This document shows, one piece after another, positions 11,457-23,020 of a stretch of DNA of 64,000 nt (the stretch's first letter is position 1; the number at the start of each line of letters is the position of its first letter). A program made the position numbers and the translations under genes. The notes below the pieces were generated by a model. The model saw nothing but the letters and a program-made list of their open reading frames with translations, was not told the origin of the DNA and did no database searches. This DNA is from Ancistrus triradiatus (lineage: Eukaryota > Chordata > Actinopteri > Siluriformes > Loricariidae): assembly GCA_025084515.1 (NCBI GenBank), contig JAJAGP010000271.1, positions 372,001 to 436,000 of the forward strand, in the 5' to 3' direction.

Positions 11457-11602
11457 CTACATTTACAGAATTTAGCAGTTTACAACTGAGAAATAGGAGG
11501 CTTATGGTCTTGCATGAGAGCCTACAGCTTGGCAAAGAAGGGATTTAAACACAGAACCTCCTAATTAGCTGTGATGTACAGTAACAATGTTGAGCACCCG
11601 GT
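11457..11602 (-). repeat. SINE-1, decayed, minus strand
   Basis: Starts with the reversed tail 'ctacatttacagaatttagc' and continues with 'agcttggcaaagaagggatt', equivalent to the reversed 'agcttggcagaggtgggatt' of the better copy at 40449-40637. The tRNA-like head (right side) is heavily mutated. Confidence 0.6.
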
Positions 11603-11690
11603 CAATGTCCGTGCACTTTAACAACCAAGGGCTTAACAATTAGAATACATTATAATAGGAAATAAAAATGTGGTCGCCTCAACAGTGGGA

Positions 11691-11894
11691 CTGTGGTAGC
11701 CTAGCGGTTAAGGTACTGGACTATAGACTATAGACTATAGTTCAGTCCAGGGTTCAAATTCAACCTCTGCTAAGTTGCCACTGTTTGCTCCTTGAGCACG
11801 GCCCTTAACCTACAATTGCTAGCATTGTAAGACTACATCAGCTGCAAGTCGCTCTGGATAAGGGCATCTGCTAAAATTACACAAATGTAAATGT
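11691..11894 (+). repeat. SINE-1, tRNA-derived, full-length copy
   Basis: SINEs of this sort are transcribed by RNA polymerase III and copied by LINE enzymes. The head carries an A box TAGCCTAGCGG at 11697-11707, a perfect match to the A-box consensus, and a B box GGTTCAAATTC at 11751-11761 with one mismatch. The body follows ('ttgccactgtttgctccttg', 'cccttaacctacaattgct', 'aagtcgctctggataagggc') and the tail is 'acaaatgtaaatg'. Unusually, the heptamer ACTATAG is present three times in tandem (11720-11740), which widens the A-to-B spacing. Confidence 0.88.
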
Positions 11895-12372
11895 CATATT
11901 TGTTCTGAATTTGTTCAACAGCCAATCAATGTTGCACAATCCACAAGCAGAGACGCCAGTTTAAGAGCAGAAGACCATCATTCATGTCACAGTAGCCAGG
12001 TCTGCTTATTCTAAGTGACTTTGAGTTTATTTTTCTCTGAAGTCACTTACAAATATAGGTAGATGCAGGTTGCAGGTTTTTGGGGCTTGTTTCTAAAGTG
12101 TAGTTTCATTTTTGTGCTCTCTAATCTTGTCTTATCCTAACCCTAGACCCTTCCGTTCCTTCTTGGTCCCCCCAAAAGAAACACTTGAGACTAAGCTGAG
12201 AAACCAGTCACTAGCTGCCCATCGTCTCACACAACTAGCTTACTGTGGTTATGGAAAACAAGCCTATGCACAGGCTTCCAGGGCATTTGTGTCAATTCTT
12301 CTCCTTTATTCTGCAGGTCGGCCATCCACTTTTGCTGTCACTGCAGAAGTAAAACATCCACCAACATTATCA
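11895..12372. other. Non-coding DNA between two SINE-1 copies
   Basis: No gene or repeat recognised. A 91-codon frame at 12112-12387 runs into the next SINE and is not supported as a gene. Confidence 0.5.
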
Positions 12373-12558
12373 GTGGAACTATGGTAGTCTAGTGATTAAG
12401 GTACTGGAATATGGACCAGAAGGTCCAGGGTTCAAATCCCACTTCTGCCAATGTTATGTTCTTGAACAAGACCCTTAACCCACAACTGCTTTGATTGTAA
12501 GACTGTATCAATAGGAAGTCGCACTGGATAAGGGCACCTGCTAAATGACAAAAATGTA
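12373..12558 (+). repeat. SINE-1 copy split by a Tc1-A insertion
   Basis: The head has an A-box-like 'tagtctagtga' and a perfect B box GGTTCAAATCC at 12429-12439, then the standard body ending 'gctaaatgacaaaaatgta'. The Tc1-A element begins at once after the TA (12557-12558); beyond its far end the sequence resumes 'taaatgatg', the rest of the SINE tail. So the transposon jumped into a TA in the SINE tail. Confidence 0.85.
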
Positions 12559-14014
12559 CAATGGTGCTTGAAAGTTTGTGAACCCTTTAGAATTTTCTAA
12601 AAATGATCCAATGTTACATATTAGTGAGTGGCAAAAGAATGTGAACCTTTGCTTTCAATTTCTGGTGTGACCCCCCTGGGCAGCAATAACTGCAACTAAA
12701 TGTTTCCTGTAACTGTGGATCAGTCCTGCACACCGGCTTGGAGGAATTTTAGCCCATTCCTCCATACAGAACAGCTTCAGCTCTGGGATGTTGGTGGATT
12801 TCCTCACATTAACTGCTCACTTCAGGTCCTTCCACAACATTTCGATTGGATTAAGGTCAGGACTTTGACTTGGCCATTCCAAACATTAATATTAACTTTA
12901 TTCTTCTTTAACCATTCTTTGGTAGAACGGCTTGTGTGCTTAGGGTCGTTGTCTTGCTGCATGTCCTGACATTTTCCTTTAGAATTCTCTGATATAATTC
13001 AGAATTCATTGTTCTATCAATACCCTACCCAGATGCAGAAAAACAGGCCCAAACCATGATACTAACCACCACCATGTTTCACAGATGGGATAAGGTTCTT
13101 ATGCTGGAATGCAGTGTGTTTTCCTTTCTCCAAACATAACATAACTTTTCTTTTAAACCAAAAAGTTCTATTTTGGTCTCATCCGTCCACCAAAACATTC
13201 TTCCAGTAGTCCTTCTGGCTCGTCCACGTGATCTTTAGCCAAACTTGCAGACGAACAGCAATGTTTCTTTTTGGAGAGCAGTGGCTTTTCTCCTTGCAAC
13301 CCTGCCATGCACACCATTGTTGTTCAGCGTTCTTCTGATGGTGGACTCATTGACATGAATATTAGCCAATGTGAGAGAGGCCTTCAGTTGCTTAAGCAGT
13401 TACCCTGGAGTCCTTAGTGAACTCGCCAACTATTACACACCTTGCTCTTGGAGTGATAGGATCTTTGTTGGTTGACCACTCCTGGGGGGGGTAGCAGGTC
13501 TTGAATTTCCTCCATTTGTACACAATCTGTCTGACTGTGGATTGGTGGAGTCCAAACTCTTTAGGGATGGTTTTGTAACCTTTTCCAGCCTGATGAGCAT
13601 CAACAACTCTTTTTCTGATGTCCTCAGAAATCTCCTTTGTTCGTGCCATGATACACTTCCACAAACGTGTTGTGAAGAGCAAACTTTGATAGATCCCTGT
13701 TCTTTAAATAAAGCAGGGTATCCACTCACACCTGATTGTCATTCCATTGATTGAAAACACCTGACCCTAAGTTCACCTTCAAATTGACTGCTAATCCTAG
13801 AGGTTCACATACTTTTGCAACACACTAATATGTAATATTGGATCATTTTCCTCATTAAATAAATGACCATGTATAATATTTATGTCTCATTTGTTTAACT
13901 GGGTTTTCGTTATCTACTTTTAGGACTTGTGTGAAAATCTGATGATGTTTTGGGTCATATTTATGCAGAAATATAGAACATTCTAAAAAGTTCACAAACA
14001 TTCAAGCACCACTG
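12559..14014 (-). mobile_element. Tc1-A element, near full length
   Basis: Bounded by TA on both sides (12557-12558 and 14015-14016). The left end is 'caatggtgcttgaaagtttg' and the right end 'ctttcaagcaccactg'-type ('ttcaagcaccactg' at 14001-14014), forming terminal inverted repeats. The transposase reads on the minus strand. The right inverted repeat is long (about 200 bp, from about 13800). The left one has lost about 110 bp of its middle compared with 29535, jumping from 'gaattttct' to 'aaaaatgatcc'. Total length 1456 bp, close to the usual size of fish Tc1 elements (about 1.6 kb). Confidence 0.93.
12657..13649 (-). pseudogene. Tc1-A transposase pseudogene
   Basis: The start codon is at 13647-13649 and the N-terminus reads MARTKEISEDIRKRVVDAHQ, followed by LHQSTVRQIVYKWRKF, the paired-like helix-turn-helix that binds the terminal repeats. 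The frame 13392-13682 then breaks in a G-run at about 13484-13491. Further on, the first catalytic region is visible in antisense at 13160-13192 (DETK-ELFG type) and the third acidic residue in antisense 'ttcgattggattaaggtcag' (DLNPIE type) near 12840. The region that should carry the central DNDPKH is disrupted by a deletion near 12961. Inactive. Confidence 0.9.
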
Positions 14015-14016
14015 TA

Positions 14017-15947
14017 AATGATGATCACCGAAGCATTTTACCTTCAAGGAGGAAAAGATTTATTGTACTGTTGAAATGTCATCTATATCTACCCAACTCA
14101 AATCCTGACTTATTGAACTCGCCGACAAACCTCCAAAAACATAGAGGTAAGCACTTTTCGTTCCTAATAATGATAGTCAGGTCTTTTGCCATGCCTATAC
14201 TGATTACTACGTTAACAAGTCATGCCAAACATACTTCACTCACCGTTTCAGAAAGGCACTGTCACTTTTATTCAAGTACTATTCTACCTTCTCAAAGCAA
14301 ATATTAAACACATTCACTCCGGCTCATATCTAGATGTCCCATGTGTATGTAGCAAAGGTCTTTGATCACATTTCAAACTTATTTGTGCTCAGTCGAAAGT
14401 AGAAACCTCTCTATGACGAATGCCTGTTTTCATTACCAATGTTGATTTTCAAGGTAAAGCTGAAAGCAGGAGTGTTTACAATTTCTCATGCACGATGACT
14501 CACCAAATGTAAATTAAAGCCAGAATCATCATCTTGAAACAATCTGGCCACCCTCAATGCTATGTGTGAAAAGAGCATTGTTTTTGTTGATTTTCAAGCT
14601 GCAGCCAGACCTATTGCTCAAATGCTGCACACTCAACTTGCTTGTAGGCCCACTTATATTTCCCAGGACCTCTGAGTCCATGTCCAGATCTTTGCTGCAA
14701 TAAAAGCTTATTTTCAGATTGCACTGTGGTCACCAAGACTGTTGGTTTCCTGCTACCCACCAAGTAAACATGGTAATTAACTCGTGCAGAGAATTTTACC
14801 TCTAAAGGGCTACAGTTTGTTTCCATGGCCATACAGTTCTACCATGCCTGATTTGCTCAGTGTAAAGACTCACTGACTCACTGGTCACAATTGTTGAATG
14901 CCTCTGGGCGGAAATGAAGAGTACAATCATTAATGACTGCTGGGCCCCAAACACAACTGATTATCCCTGCAACAACAGTTGAATAAAAACATATCTTTTT
15001 TTATACTGGATTTTATTATGTGTAGATTACGTTAACGTAAGTATGCACTGATTGGATGTCGTGATGCAAGTGTACAGTAACTGATCCAGATGCAAGCACC
15101 TGTGTTGAGGGCAAGTGCCATTTTTAAATATAGATATACACCAGTAGCATAAACACAACAAATCTTCACAATTAAAATGAAAAAAAAACACAGACAAATG
15201 GATCAAGCTGAAGATCAGGCTTTACTGAGCCTATATTCAATGCAGAAGGTACAATGTGACTTTAAGTCATCTAAGAGCTCTGCAAGAGATAGTTCCTCAA
15301 AAACTCTTCCCTAGAACTGTTTGGTACGAAAGCGCCTATAGTTCTGCACTTTGAAATTCCCTAAAAACATGACATCCATCTGGATGAAGAAAGTGAGCAG
15401 GACCAGGAACAGGACAGAGCTTTAAGGACACTGTAGAGAGTCATATCAAACAATGGTTAAAAATGGTGACTAACACTGATTGCACTGATTTTATAGAATG
15501 GCACTACAGAAAATTCAGCTCATCCCTGATTTGTGTTGATGATGCCTGATCGATCATTAGATTAATAGGTGAATATCTATATATCTGAATATTTAATCAC
15601 AATAATCGCATTTTGAAAATGTTTTCAACGGTTTCTTGCGCAACAGAAACATTTTCTTTAAAAAGCAGTACACAGCCATATCAGTGGGCAATGTACGCTT
15701 TTTTAAAAATAATAAACACAAAACACAAAGGTGATTACTTTATTTTTTTGAGTCAGTGCAGTTGTCTCGTGAGCCAGCTGTGTTGGTGTGTTATGTGATG
15801 CATCAGAGAGCAACAACACCCCCTCCCCTCCTCCGGTTGATTGAGCATGCCATGCCATCAAAACTTTCCCGCTGAGGACATGAGAACCTACAGTGACTCT
15901 GTTTACTAGACTTACTAATACTGAAACTCTCTCATATTCATGTTATA
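14017..15947. other. Non-coding DNA
   Basis: About 1.9 kb without recognised genes or repeats apart from the last bases of the split SINE tail at the start. Open frames are at most 78 codons and show no motif. Confidence 0.5.
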
Positions 15948-16510
15948 CAGTGGTGCTTGAAAGTTTGTGAACCCTTTAGAATTTTCTATATTTCTGCATA
16001 AATATGACCTAAAACCTAAAGTCCTAAAAGTAGATAAAGAGAACCCAGTTAAACAAATGAGATAAAAATATTATACTTGGTCATTTATTTATTGAGGAAA
16101 ATGATCCAAAATTACATATTAGTGAGTGGCAAAAAGTATGTGCACCTTTCAGTATCTGGTGTGACCCCCCTGTGCAGCAATAACTGCATCTAAACGTTTC
16201 CTGTAACTATTGATCAGTCCTACACACCGGCATATAACGCTTCAACTATTACACACCTTGCTCTTGGAGTGATCTTTGTTGGTCGACCACTCCTGAGGAG
16301 GGTAACAATGGTTTTTAGAGATGGTTTTGTAAACTTTTCCAGCCTGATGAGCATCAACAACTCTTTTTATGAGGTCCTCAGAATTCTCCTTTGTTCTCCT
16401 TTGACCTGATTGTCATCCCATTGATGGAAAACACCTGACTCTAATTTATGCAGAATATAGAAAATTCTAAAGGGTTGGTTCACAAACTTACAAACTTTCA
16501 AGCACCACTG
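15948..16510 (-). mobile_element. Tc1-A deletion derivative (563 bp)
   Basis: Flanked by TA (15946-15947 and 16511-16512). The left end is 'cagtggtgcttgaaagtttg' and the right end 'aactttcaagcaccactg'. The left inverted repeat is nearly complete. At about 16233 the sequence jumps from the 3' end of the transposase region ('cctacacaccggcatataac') straight to the N-terminal third ('actattacacaccttgctct'), and the right repeat is also shortened. This is how a MITE-type non-autonomous derivative is formed: ends kept, gene lost. Confidence 0.9.
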
Positions 16511-16540
16511 TATGTATGTATGTAATATTATCTAAGCTTT

Positions 16541-16655
16541 ATGGAGGTTGTGTCCTCCCAAGGCTTCTTCCTTATAATGTTTACTAGGTATTCATGAAGC
16601 TGCTTTGACACAATGCTACAAGCAGTAAAAAGTGCTAAATAAATAAACTTCACTT
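16541..16655 (-). repeat. Repeat B fragment, minus strand
   Basis: The blocks 'tcctcccaaggcttcttcct', 'gctgctttgacacaatgc' and 'aaataaataaacttcactt' are the reverse of the repeat-B order, parallel to 48411-48599. The core GCGCTTTT is mutated. Confidence 0.55.
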
Positions 16656-16939
16656 AACTTATTGGCATTGACACTTGGCATCTGCTGAATCAGTGCAATG
16701 GCCAACATGTAGGAGAGTCTCTCAAATTGTTTACGACCCTGGTCAACTCTGTTCCCTATAGAAAATAGAGAACAGGGGACCAACTTGGAAACATCCCCAT
16801 AAACATGGGTGCCTAGTCTGGTCATGCAGCAAAAATGTAATTAGCCAGCAATAAAATATTATCTGAATTAAAATATTATTAATACTATTAATTTATTAAC
16901 GCTAACTTTGACAGCCCTAGTGTGAAGGAGAACATTCTG
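16656..16939. other. Non-coding DNA
   Basis: Short spacer without a recognised feature. Confidence 0.5.
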
Positions 16940-17090
16940 TATACTATGGAGGAAAATGGAGGAAATTCAAGACCATTGTTACCCTCCTCAGCAGTGGTCG
17001 ACCAACAAAGATCACTCCAAGAGCAAGGTGTGTAATAGTTGGCGAGGTCACAAAGGACCCCAGGGTAACTTCTAAGCAACTGAACAATTC
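16940..17090 (+). mobile_element. Tc1-A internal fragment, plus strand
   Basis: A solitary piece of transposase coding sequence: around 16965-17080 it encodes WRKFKTIVTL, then SGRPTKITPRARCVIVGE and KDPRVTSKQL. Neither terminal repeat is attached. It is oriented opposite to the neighbouring Tc1-A copies, so it is a separate insertion or a rearranged remnant. Confidence 0.85.
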
Positions 17091-18504
17091 TTTTAGTTAA
17101 TTTTAATCACCTGTGACTAGGTCTGGGCAATGAATTGAAAATTAATCGAAACCAACATTCAGAACCATTAATCAACGTAATCTTGCCCATTATTTCTATT
17201 TTGTCTTTTTTATTATGTTACATAATACTTTTACGTAATATTCTCTCAATACATTCCCCACTGTGTGTTTTCAAATGCTACACAATATGAAAAAGATTCA
17301 AGAAGATGGAAAGGACAAAACGATGCCACAACCTACTAAATCACGAAGGATTTTAATTGGTTGAAATATTCAATAAATCCCCATAAATATCTGTTCATCT
17401 GCGTGTTTCCTTCAGTTATTTTAAAATCACAATGATATGCACTCTTTCACTAGAAAAAAATATCTAGCGAGCTCCTCTGAGACTGACTATGGCAACACCT
17501 AGTGGTCTCTCACCTCACTACATTTTACAAACTCTGCCTTTCTGTATCATATGCACTGCTTTTGTGTTGATGACTTTTGCCTCATATTTCTACACACACT
17601 GTATCAACACAAAACTACATCAAATATGGACACACATCCCCATGTTGGACACAGCCTGAGAAACTGAATACAATCTCTGTAACTGGTTTTCTTTATGCTT
17701 TTCTTACACAAAAACAGCTGCACTGGATAAAACTTGTGGAAGATTTGTTTCTTTACTTCATAAACACTGATAAAAGAGCCTTTCACAATTTTCATAATAA
17801 AGTTCTAGTCAGCAGTGACAGAGACAGAAATCAGGCTCTAGGCAGAGTGCCACAAGAAGGGTTAAGGATACAGTCTGCTCTGGAAAGCCAGAGGCATTGT
17901 CTGTGAAAAACAGGCAGATTTTTTTTCAAACCAGCCCTGATCAAATCCAGTAAGACTTCAGTATGACTGATTATCACCCCTTCAGCGCTATCTTCATTTA
18001 ATGGAAAAATAAACGCAGAATCTGAAAAAAGGCATGGTGTAATCTCATGCAGGAGACTGGGTCAAATGTCACTGAGCATGAAACAAGGGACTGATCAAAA
18101 CGTATAAGAAAAGAAAGGAAAATGCTTGGAGGGAAATCAGGAAGAGTGTGTCAATTAAACTGAAGGATTACTGATAGAACGAGACATTTTGGGTAAGTTT
18201 ACACTGTCAGATACAACATACCAACGAAAAGCCTCGGGACCTTCCAGACCTTCAGAGAATTCCTAAGATTTTTCAGAACAATTATGTCACTATATTCAGG
18301 TTTTATCATATTGGGTCATTATATTCATGTCTATTTCAAAGAATCACACTAAAGTTTTGATTTACAGATTATCCAGTCATATTTTTTGTCTTTGCCACTG
18401 TGCTAACTGTTAATGGTTCATCTTAATTATAAACTGCTCTGAATAATAGTGTAAATGTTGTAATTCTGCTTGTAACGTAAACAATGGAAAAAAGAATTTC
18501 AGAT
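17091..18504. other. Non-coding DNA
   Basis: About 1.4 kb of A+T-rich sequence without recognised features. A 109-codon frame (17577-17906) shows no motif. Confidence 0.5.
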
Positions 18505-18645
18505 CACTGGTGACTTACCAGTTAAGGCTCTGGACTACTGTTCAGAACGTTGTGAGCACGGTTCCGTTGAGCAAGGCCCTTAACCTTCAAATGGTGAGCT
18601 CAAGTCACTTCAGATAATGGGGTTTGCTAAATGCTGTAAATGAAC
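18505..18645 (+). repeat. SINE-1, decayed
   Basis: Keeps 'ccagttaaggctctggacta', 'ttgagcaaggcccttaacct' and the tail 'gctaaatgctgtaaatg', in the same order as intact SINE-1 copies. The B box is lost by deletion and mutation. Confidence 0.6.
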
Positions 18646-19332
18646 TTTCCAAATACAGTTCCTAAGCCAACATAAGACAGAAAGAGAGGTGGGTGGATTC
18701 TCAGATATCTTACATAATTCCACATGTACTTACAGTTTTCAGTTAAGTAATGACTTTCAGTGCCAAAGGCCTGACGTTGTTTAGAGTACGTAATGCAGCT
18801 GTGTTCAAACACATTTGGGTTTGGAGATCACTGTAACACAATCATTGCAACAACATTAAGCACCAAGGAAAACTAATACTCAATATTACTGCTAATGGCT
18901 AAGCTGTGATGTCATGGGCTGAGGAAATCCAGTTACCAAAGGTATAATAAACAAATAGCCAAAGTCAGGCGAGAGTAAGACTGCTTTGAAGAACAGTAAA
19001 TCCCTCGGAATCATCCATAAATGCTTTAAAACAGCAGAAAGATTAAGCTCAAGCAACTACTCTGATCCCACAGTTAACCAGTTTATAATACACTATAATT
19101 AGAGACGAGTGTGTAGTTCTTTCCTACTGCAGTTCACAGCTTTTCGTCTGAGATTGCCTTCACCCATTCTGTCCTACACTCCAAGTGAAAATTTGGTCGC
19201 AACCTCACTGAATTATATACTTTATTCAACCTTGACTGTCAATATGAATAATTAATATATTAGTATAGATGTTTATGTGTAGCATTAAATCATGACCTTC
19301 ATGTGCTACAATTATCAAGGTTTACATACTGT
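18646..19332. other. Non-coding DNA
   Basis: No recognised gene or repeat. Confidence 0.5.
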
Positions 19333-19530
19333 GATGGTCCATCCATCTATCTATTCATCCATCCATACATCCACTCATCCATGTAAGCACCCATCCCTCC
19401 ATCCATCTATCCTTCAGCCTGTCTATCCATCCATCTGTCATTTCATAAAACATTTATCCTTCTGTCTATCTATCTATGTGTTAATTGATCGATTGATCAA
19501 TTTAGGCATCCATCTATCAATCTGTCCAAC
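19333..19530 (+). repeat. Degenerate (ATCC/ATCT)n tetranucleotide repeat
   Basis: A run of 'atcc', 'atct' and 'catc' units with interruptions, including 'gtctatctatctatgtg'. It creates the open frame 19292-19612, which encodes only repetitive His/Pro/Ser/Ile residues and is not a gene. Confidence 0.85.
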
Positions 19531-20817
19531 CAATATGGCAACAGACTTAAATCAACTTGGGTCCTATGCTTATGTGCAGAATTTCAATCTATTTGCCATA
19601 TTAATGGAATAAAAAGTGTAGTTTTACTATTTTTCCCCTTTGATACTCACCAAAATAGCTGGGATTACTCGTGCAACCTACGAATGGACGTACAGGAAAA
19701 GAAGGACAAACTCCTTTTTGTCCACTAATTTACATAGTAGTTTGATGTTGTAGTTCAAACATGGATTACCGTATATTGTTATCCTCAAGAAAGTTTCTCA
19801 AGAAAAACATGCAGACCTCTGTCATAAAACTTGAGAAGCAGTGATACTGTACAGCCAACATGGAATTTCTTCTTTTTTTAATGGAGATACAGGGCTTATT
19901 TTGAGAGCCTGGGTAAACCACACGTTGACACCTGCTGTCTGAGTTCCGGCACCTCCAATAACCAAAGGATAAAGCAGAATAAGGCTGAATCTAAAATGTA
20001 CCTCTACTCACTATCTATTGCAATATGCAGCTAGGAATAATGGTATTTAAACCCTCCATGGAGCAATATAAATGAAACAGGAAGCCATTTCAGCTTAACC
20101 ATAAAGCCACTCATATTTTAGAGTGACATAACAAGTACTTGTGTGTGTTTAAATTTGACTAGCTGAAAAGTTCTAACTAAAAAGACTACTCTTTTAATTA
20201 AAAAAAATGCTGGAATATGTACTTAACTATAAAAATGATGCACATACATGAGCACACACACATATCCACTTTTATTTATATTAAAGTTTTAACATGTGTT
20301 AGATCCCGCAATTATTAACATCACTGTTATTAGTTAAGCTGTGACACATCAGCATTTACAAATGAAGCACTGTGTAGACGTAACCATTGCATGAAGCTTC
20401 AGGTGCATAATGGAAGATTGAAAGATCTTTAGATTAATTTTAAATCTTTAGTCCTATTATTATTGCAAAACACACTGAAGCAACAGAAATTACCAAATTC
20501 ATGGACGTACATTTGCCCTTTTGCTTCACTCCCTCTCTTATCTAATTTCTGAATGTGATTCAGGTTTTTTTTTTGTCATCCTCGGTGATAATCACAGTGC
20601 AGAAAATGGCACAGCTTGTACTTTTTAAAAGCCAATATACCAAGATTGAGCTGACTCTTAAAGAAAATTGCTTGCTGTGGTCCTACTGAGTGCTGTCCTT
20701 CTGCACCATGTAGATTGCCAAGAATGAACAGGAAGAACTTGAGCTGTTTAATTACTGAAAGTGCAGTCTTTTCGACCTCTTTGTTAGTCTCTTCCTTTCT
20801 ATTAATCTTTTTCTACT
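19531..20817. other. Non-coding DNA
   Basis: About 1.3 kb of A+T-rich sequence without recognised features. Confidence 0.5.
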
Positions 20818-21678
20818 AGGACTTTGACTTGGCCATTCCAAAATATGAATTTTATTCTTCTGTAACCATTCTTTGGTAGAACGACTTGTGTGCTTAGGGT
20901 CGTTTCTCTTGCTGCATGACCCACCTTCTCTTGAGATTCAGTTCATGGATGGGATAAGGTTCTTATGCTGGAATGCAATGTTTTTGTTTTTTTTCTCCAA
21001 AAATAACACTTTCCTTTTAAACCAAAAAGTTCTATTTTGGTCTCATCCGTCCACAAAACATTCTTCCAATAGCCTTCTGGCTTATCCACATGATCTTTAG
21101 CAAACTGCAGACTGCAGAAAGCAGCAATATTCTTTTTGGAGAGCAGTGGCTTTCTCCTTGTGACCCTGCCATGCACACCATTGTTGTTCAGTGTTCTTTT
21201 CTGATGATGGACTCATGAACATTAAACATTATATCAAATGTGAGTGAGGCCTTCAGTTGCTTGGAAGTTACCCTGGGGTCCTTTGTGACCTCGCCAACTA
21301 TTACACGCCTTGCTCCTGGAGAGGGTAACAATGGTCTTGAATTTCCTCCATTTGTACACAATCTGTCTGACTGTAGATTGGTGGAGTTCAAACTCTTTAG
21401 AGATGGTTTTGTAACCTTTTCCAGCTTGATGAGCATCAACAACTCTTTTTCTGAGGTCCTCAGAAATCTCCTTTGTTTGTGCCATGATACACTTCCACAA
21501 ACATGTTGTGAAGAGCAGACTTTGATATATCCCTGTTCTTTAAATCAAACAGGGTGCTCACTCACACCTGACTGTCATCCCATTGATTGAAAACATCTTA
21601 CTCTGATGATGTTTTAGGTCACATTTATGCAGAAATATAGAAAATTCTAAAGGGTTCACAAACTTTCAAGCACCGCTG
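20818..21678 (-). mobile_element. Tc1-A element, one end truncated
   Basis: The right end is present ('actttcaagcaccgctg' then TA at 21679-21680), with one mismatch to the family end. The left side starts abruptly inside the coding region at 'aggactttgacttggccatt', so the C-terminal end of the gene and the left terminal repeat are gone. The right inverted repeat is also shortened by a deletion around 21600 ('acatcttactctgatgatgt'). Confidence 0.9.
20820..21486 (-). pseudogene. Tc1-A transposase pseudogene
   Basis: The start ATG is antisense at 21484-21486, giving MAQTKEISEDLRKRVVDAHQ and then LHQSTVRQIVYKWRKF (helix-turn-helix). It shifts frame after about 50 residues. The frame 20943-21176 reads KDHVDKPEGYWKNVLWTDET then KIELFGLKGK, so the first catalytic Asp is present. 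The region downstream is deleted near 20940-20950 and the C-terminal part with the last acidic residue is only partly present. Inactive. Confidence 0.88.
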
Positions 21679-21680
21679 TA

Positions 21681-22892
21681 TAATTTCATCATATGTATAT
21701 TATTATTCACTATTATTATAGACTGCTAGTTTTTTGGTCTCCAGACCAGTCTCTTGACCTGCACCACTACTGTCTGCTTTTTTTTAACAATTCTACTGTG
21801 ATCCTTTGACTTCAAACAAGAGCTCTTCAAATGCACGCATACAGTCTGGCAACAACTACAAAACATTTTGGAAAAGAACATAATATAACACAATGTTTCA
21901 TAGCAACATCCCATTAAAATTCCATCAGCATTAAGTGCATGGTTGGAGGGTAAATCAGGAGGGATTTTCTGATGCATGCCCTCGCATGAAATGCCAGCCT
22001 TCTTAATAATGAATAATGACCTACGTTCTTACAGCACCCTATGAATGCTGTTGGTAAAGAAAGCAAATACAACTTCGAAATTAAACATGAGGTGACATGA
22101 ACAGAAAACAGATTCGGATTACCTCCATTTTACAACAATGAGTTTATGTGTATGATCAGCATCCAAGCATAGATAACGACCTAGCCTTTGCACATCAGTG
22201 TGAGTACGATTCGCACACACATCCCACCTGCCCTGTACTGAGTCCTGGTACTAGCAATAGCTGGTAATATCCTGTTATGTTGTATGAAGACTCATAAACA
22301 TGTCTGATTTGCATATCTTCATTGCTTATCTGACATGTATCACTTTCATAGGCTTATAAATGGCACTTGGAGAAACACAATAGGAATGACAACATGGATA
22401 CAATGGCCCAACAAACACTGTAACATCATGTGCTGTCAGAGAAACAGTTTAAGATGGTCTAAAAGTTTTACAATTCTATTTGCTTTCATTATTTTTGGTC
22501 AGAATCCTGACAGAACAAAAAATCCTGACGTACATAAAAGTGAACTGCATGTGAGCGTTTTTTGCATTTGAATCCTACCAGAGGACACTCACATTTGCAG
22601 GTGAGCCCACTCCACAAAACGTAAATACAATGTATTGTATGCATAGAAAATATATACTTATAGGAACTGAATTCTCCTGAACACAGGCTGCAGTTAGCTT
22701 TACAGCTATGCTAGCACCCTGAGTTCACCGATAGAGTAAGTGTTTTGCTCTCACTTTTCACTTTGTCCATTGCTCACTAAATTACTGTAGGTTAACGTAA
22801 GGGTTAATGTAAATGTTAATGTGTAATCGGCTCTGATATGATATAGTACTAGACTACATGAAACTCCTCAGTTCATGATGCATTTAAATTAT
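21681..22892. other. Non-coding DNA
   Basis: About 1.2 kb without recognised genes. 22780-22830 has repeated 'gttaatgt' units of no clear class. Confidence 0.5.
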
Positions 22893-22941
22893 GATGGATT
22901 TGTCAGAACATTTCTCCATCATAAATCAGGGAGCACCTGTA
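22893..22941 (-). repeat. End of a 'GGTAGTCCCC'-type dispersed repeat
   Basis: Reversed, the block reads 'acaggtgctccctgatttat' and then 'ctgacaaatccatcat'. The equivalent block at 56071-56128 reads 'caggtagtccccaatttac' and 'ccgacaaatccattgtaag'. This is probably the end of a non-autonomous DNA transposon; class not proven. Confidence 0.5.
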
Positions 22942-23020
22942 CAATACAACTTGTTTAATGCATACAATGCCTTATAGAGTGTAGATTTTGTGGGGGTCTG
23001 GAATGGATGAATTTAACCAA
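22942..23020. other. Non-coding DNA
   Basis: Short spacer before the probable LTR. Confidence 0.5.

Noticed and set aside
16541..17090. One continuous Tc1-A element across 15948-17090
   Set aside because: The element at 15948 ends cleanly with TA at 16511; the fragment at 16940 is in the opposite orientation, and repeat B lies between them.
19333..19530. CRISPR-like array
   Set aside because: The units are 4-bp ATCC/ATCT slippage without spacers, in a eukaryotic genome.
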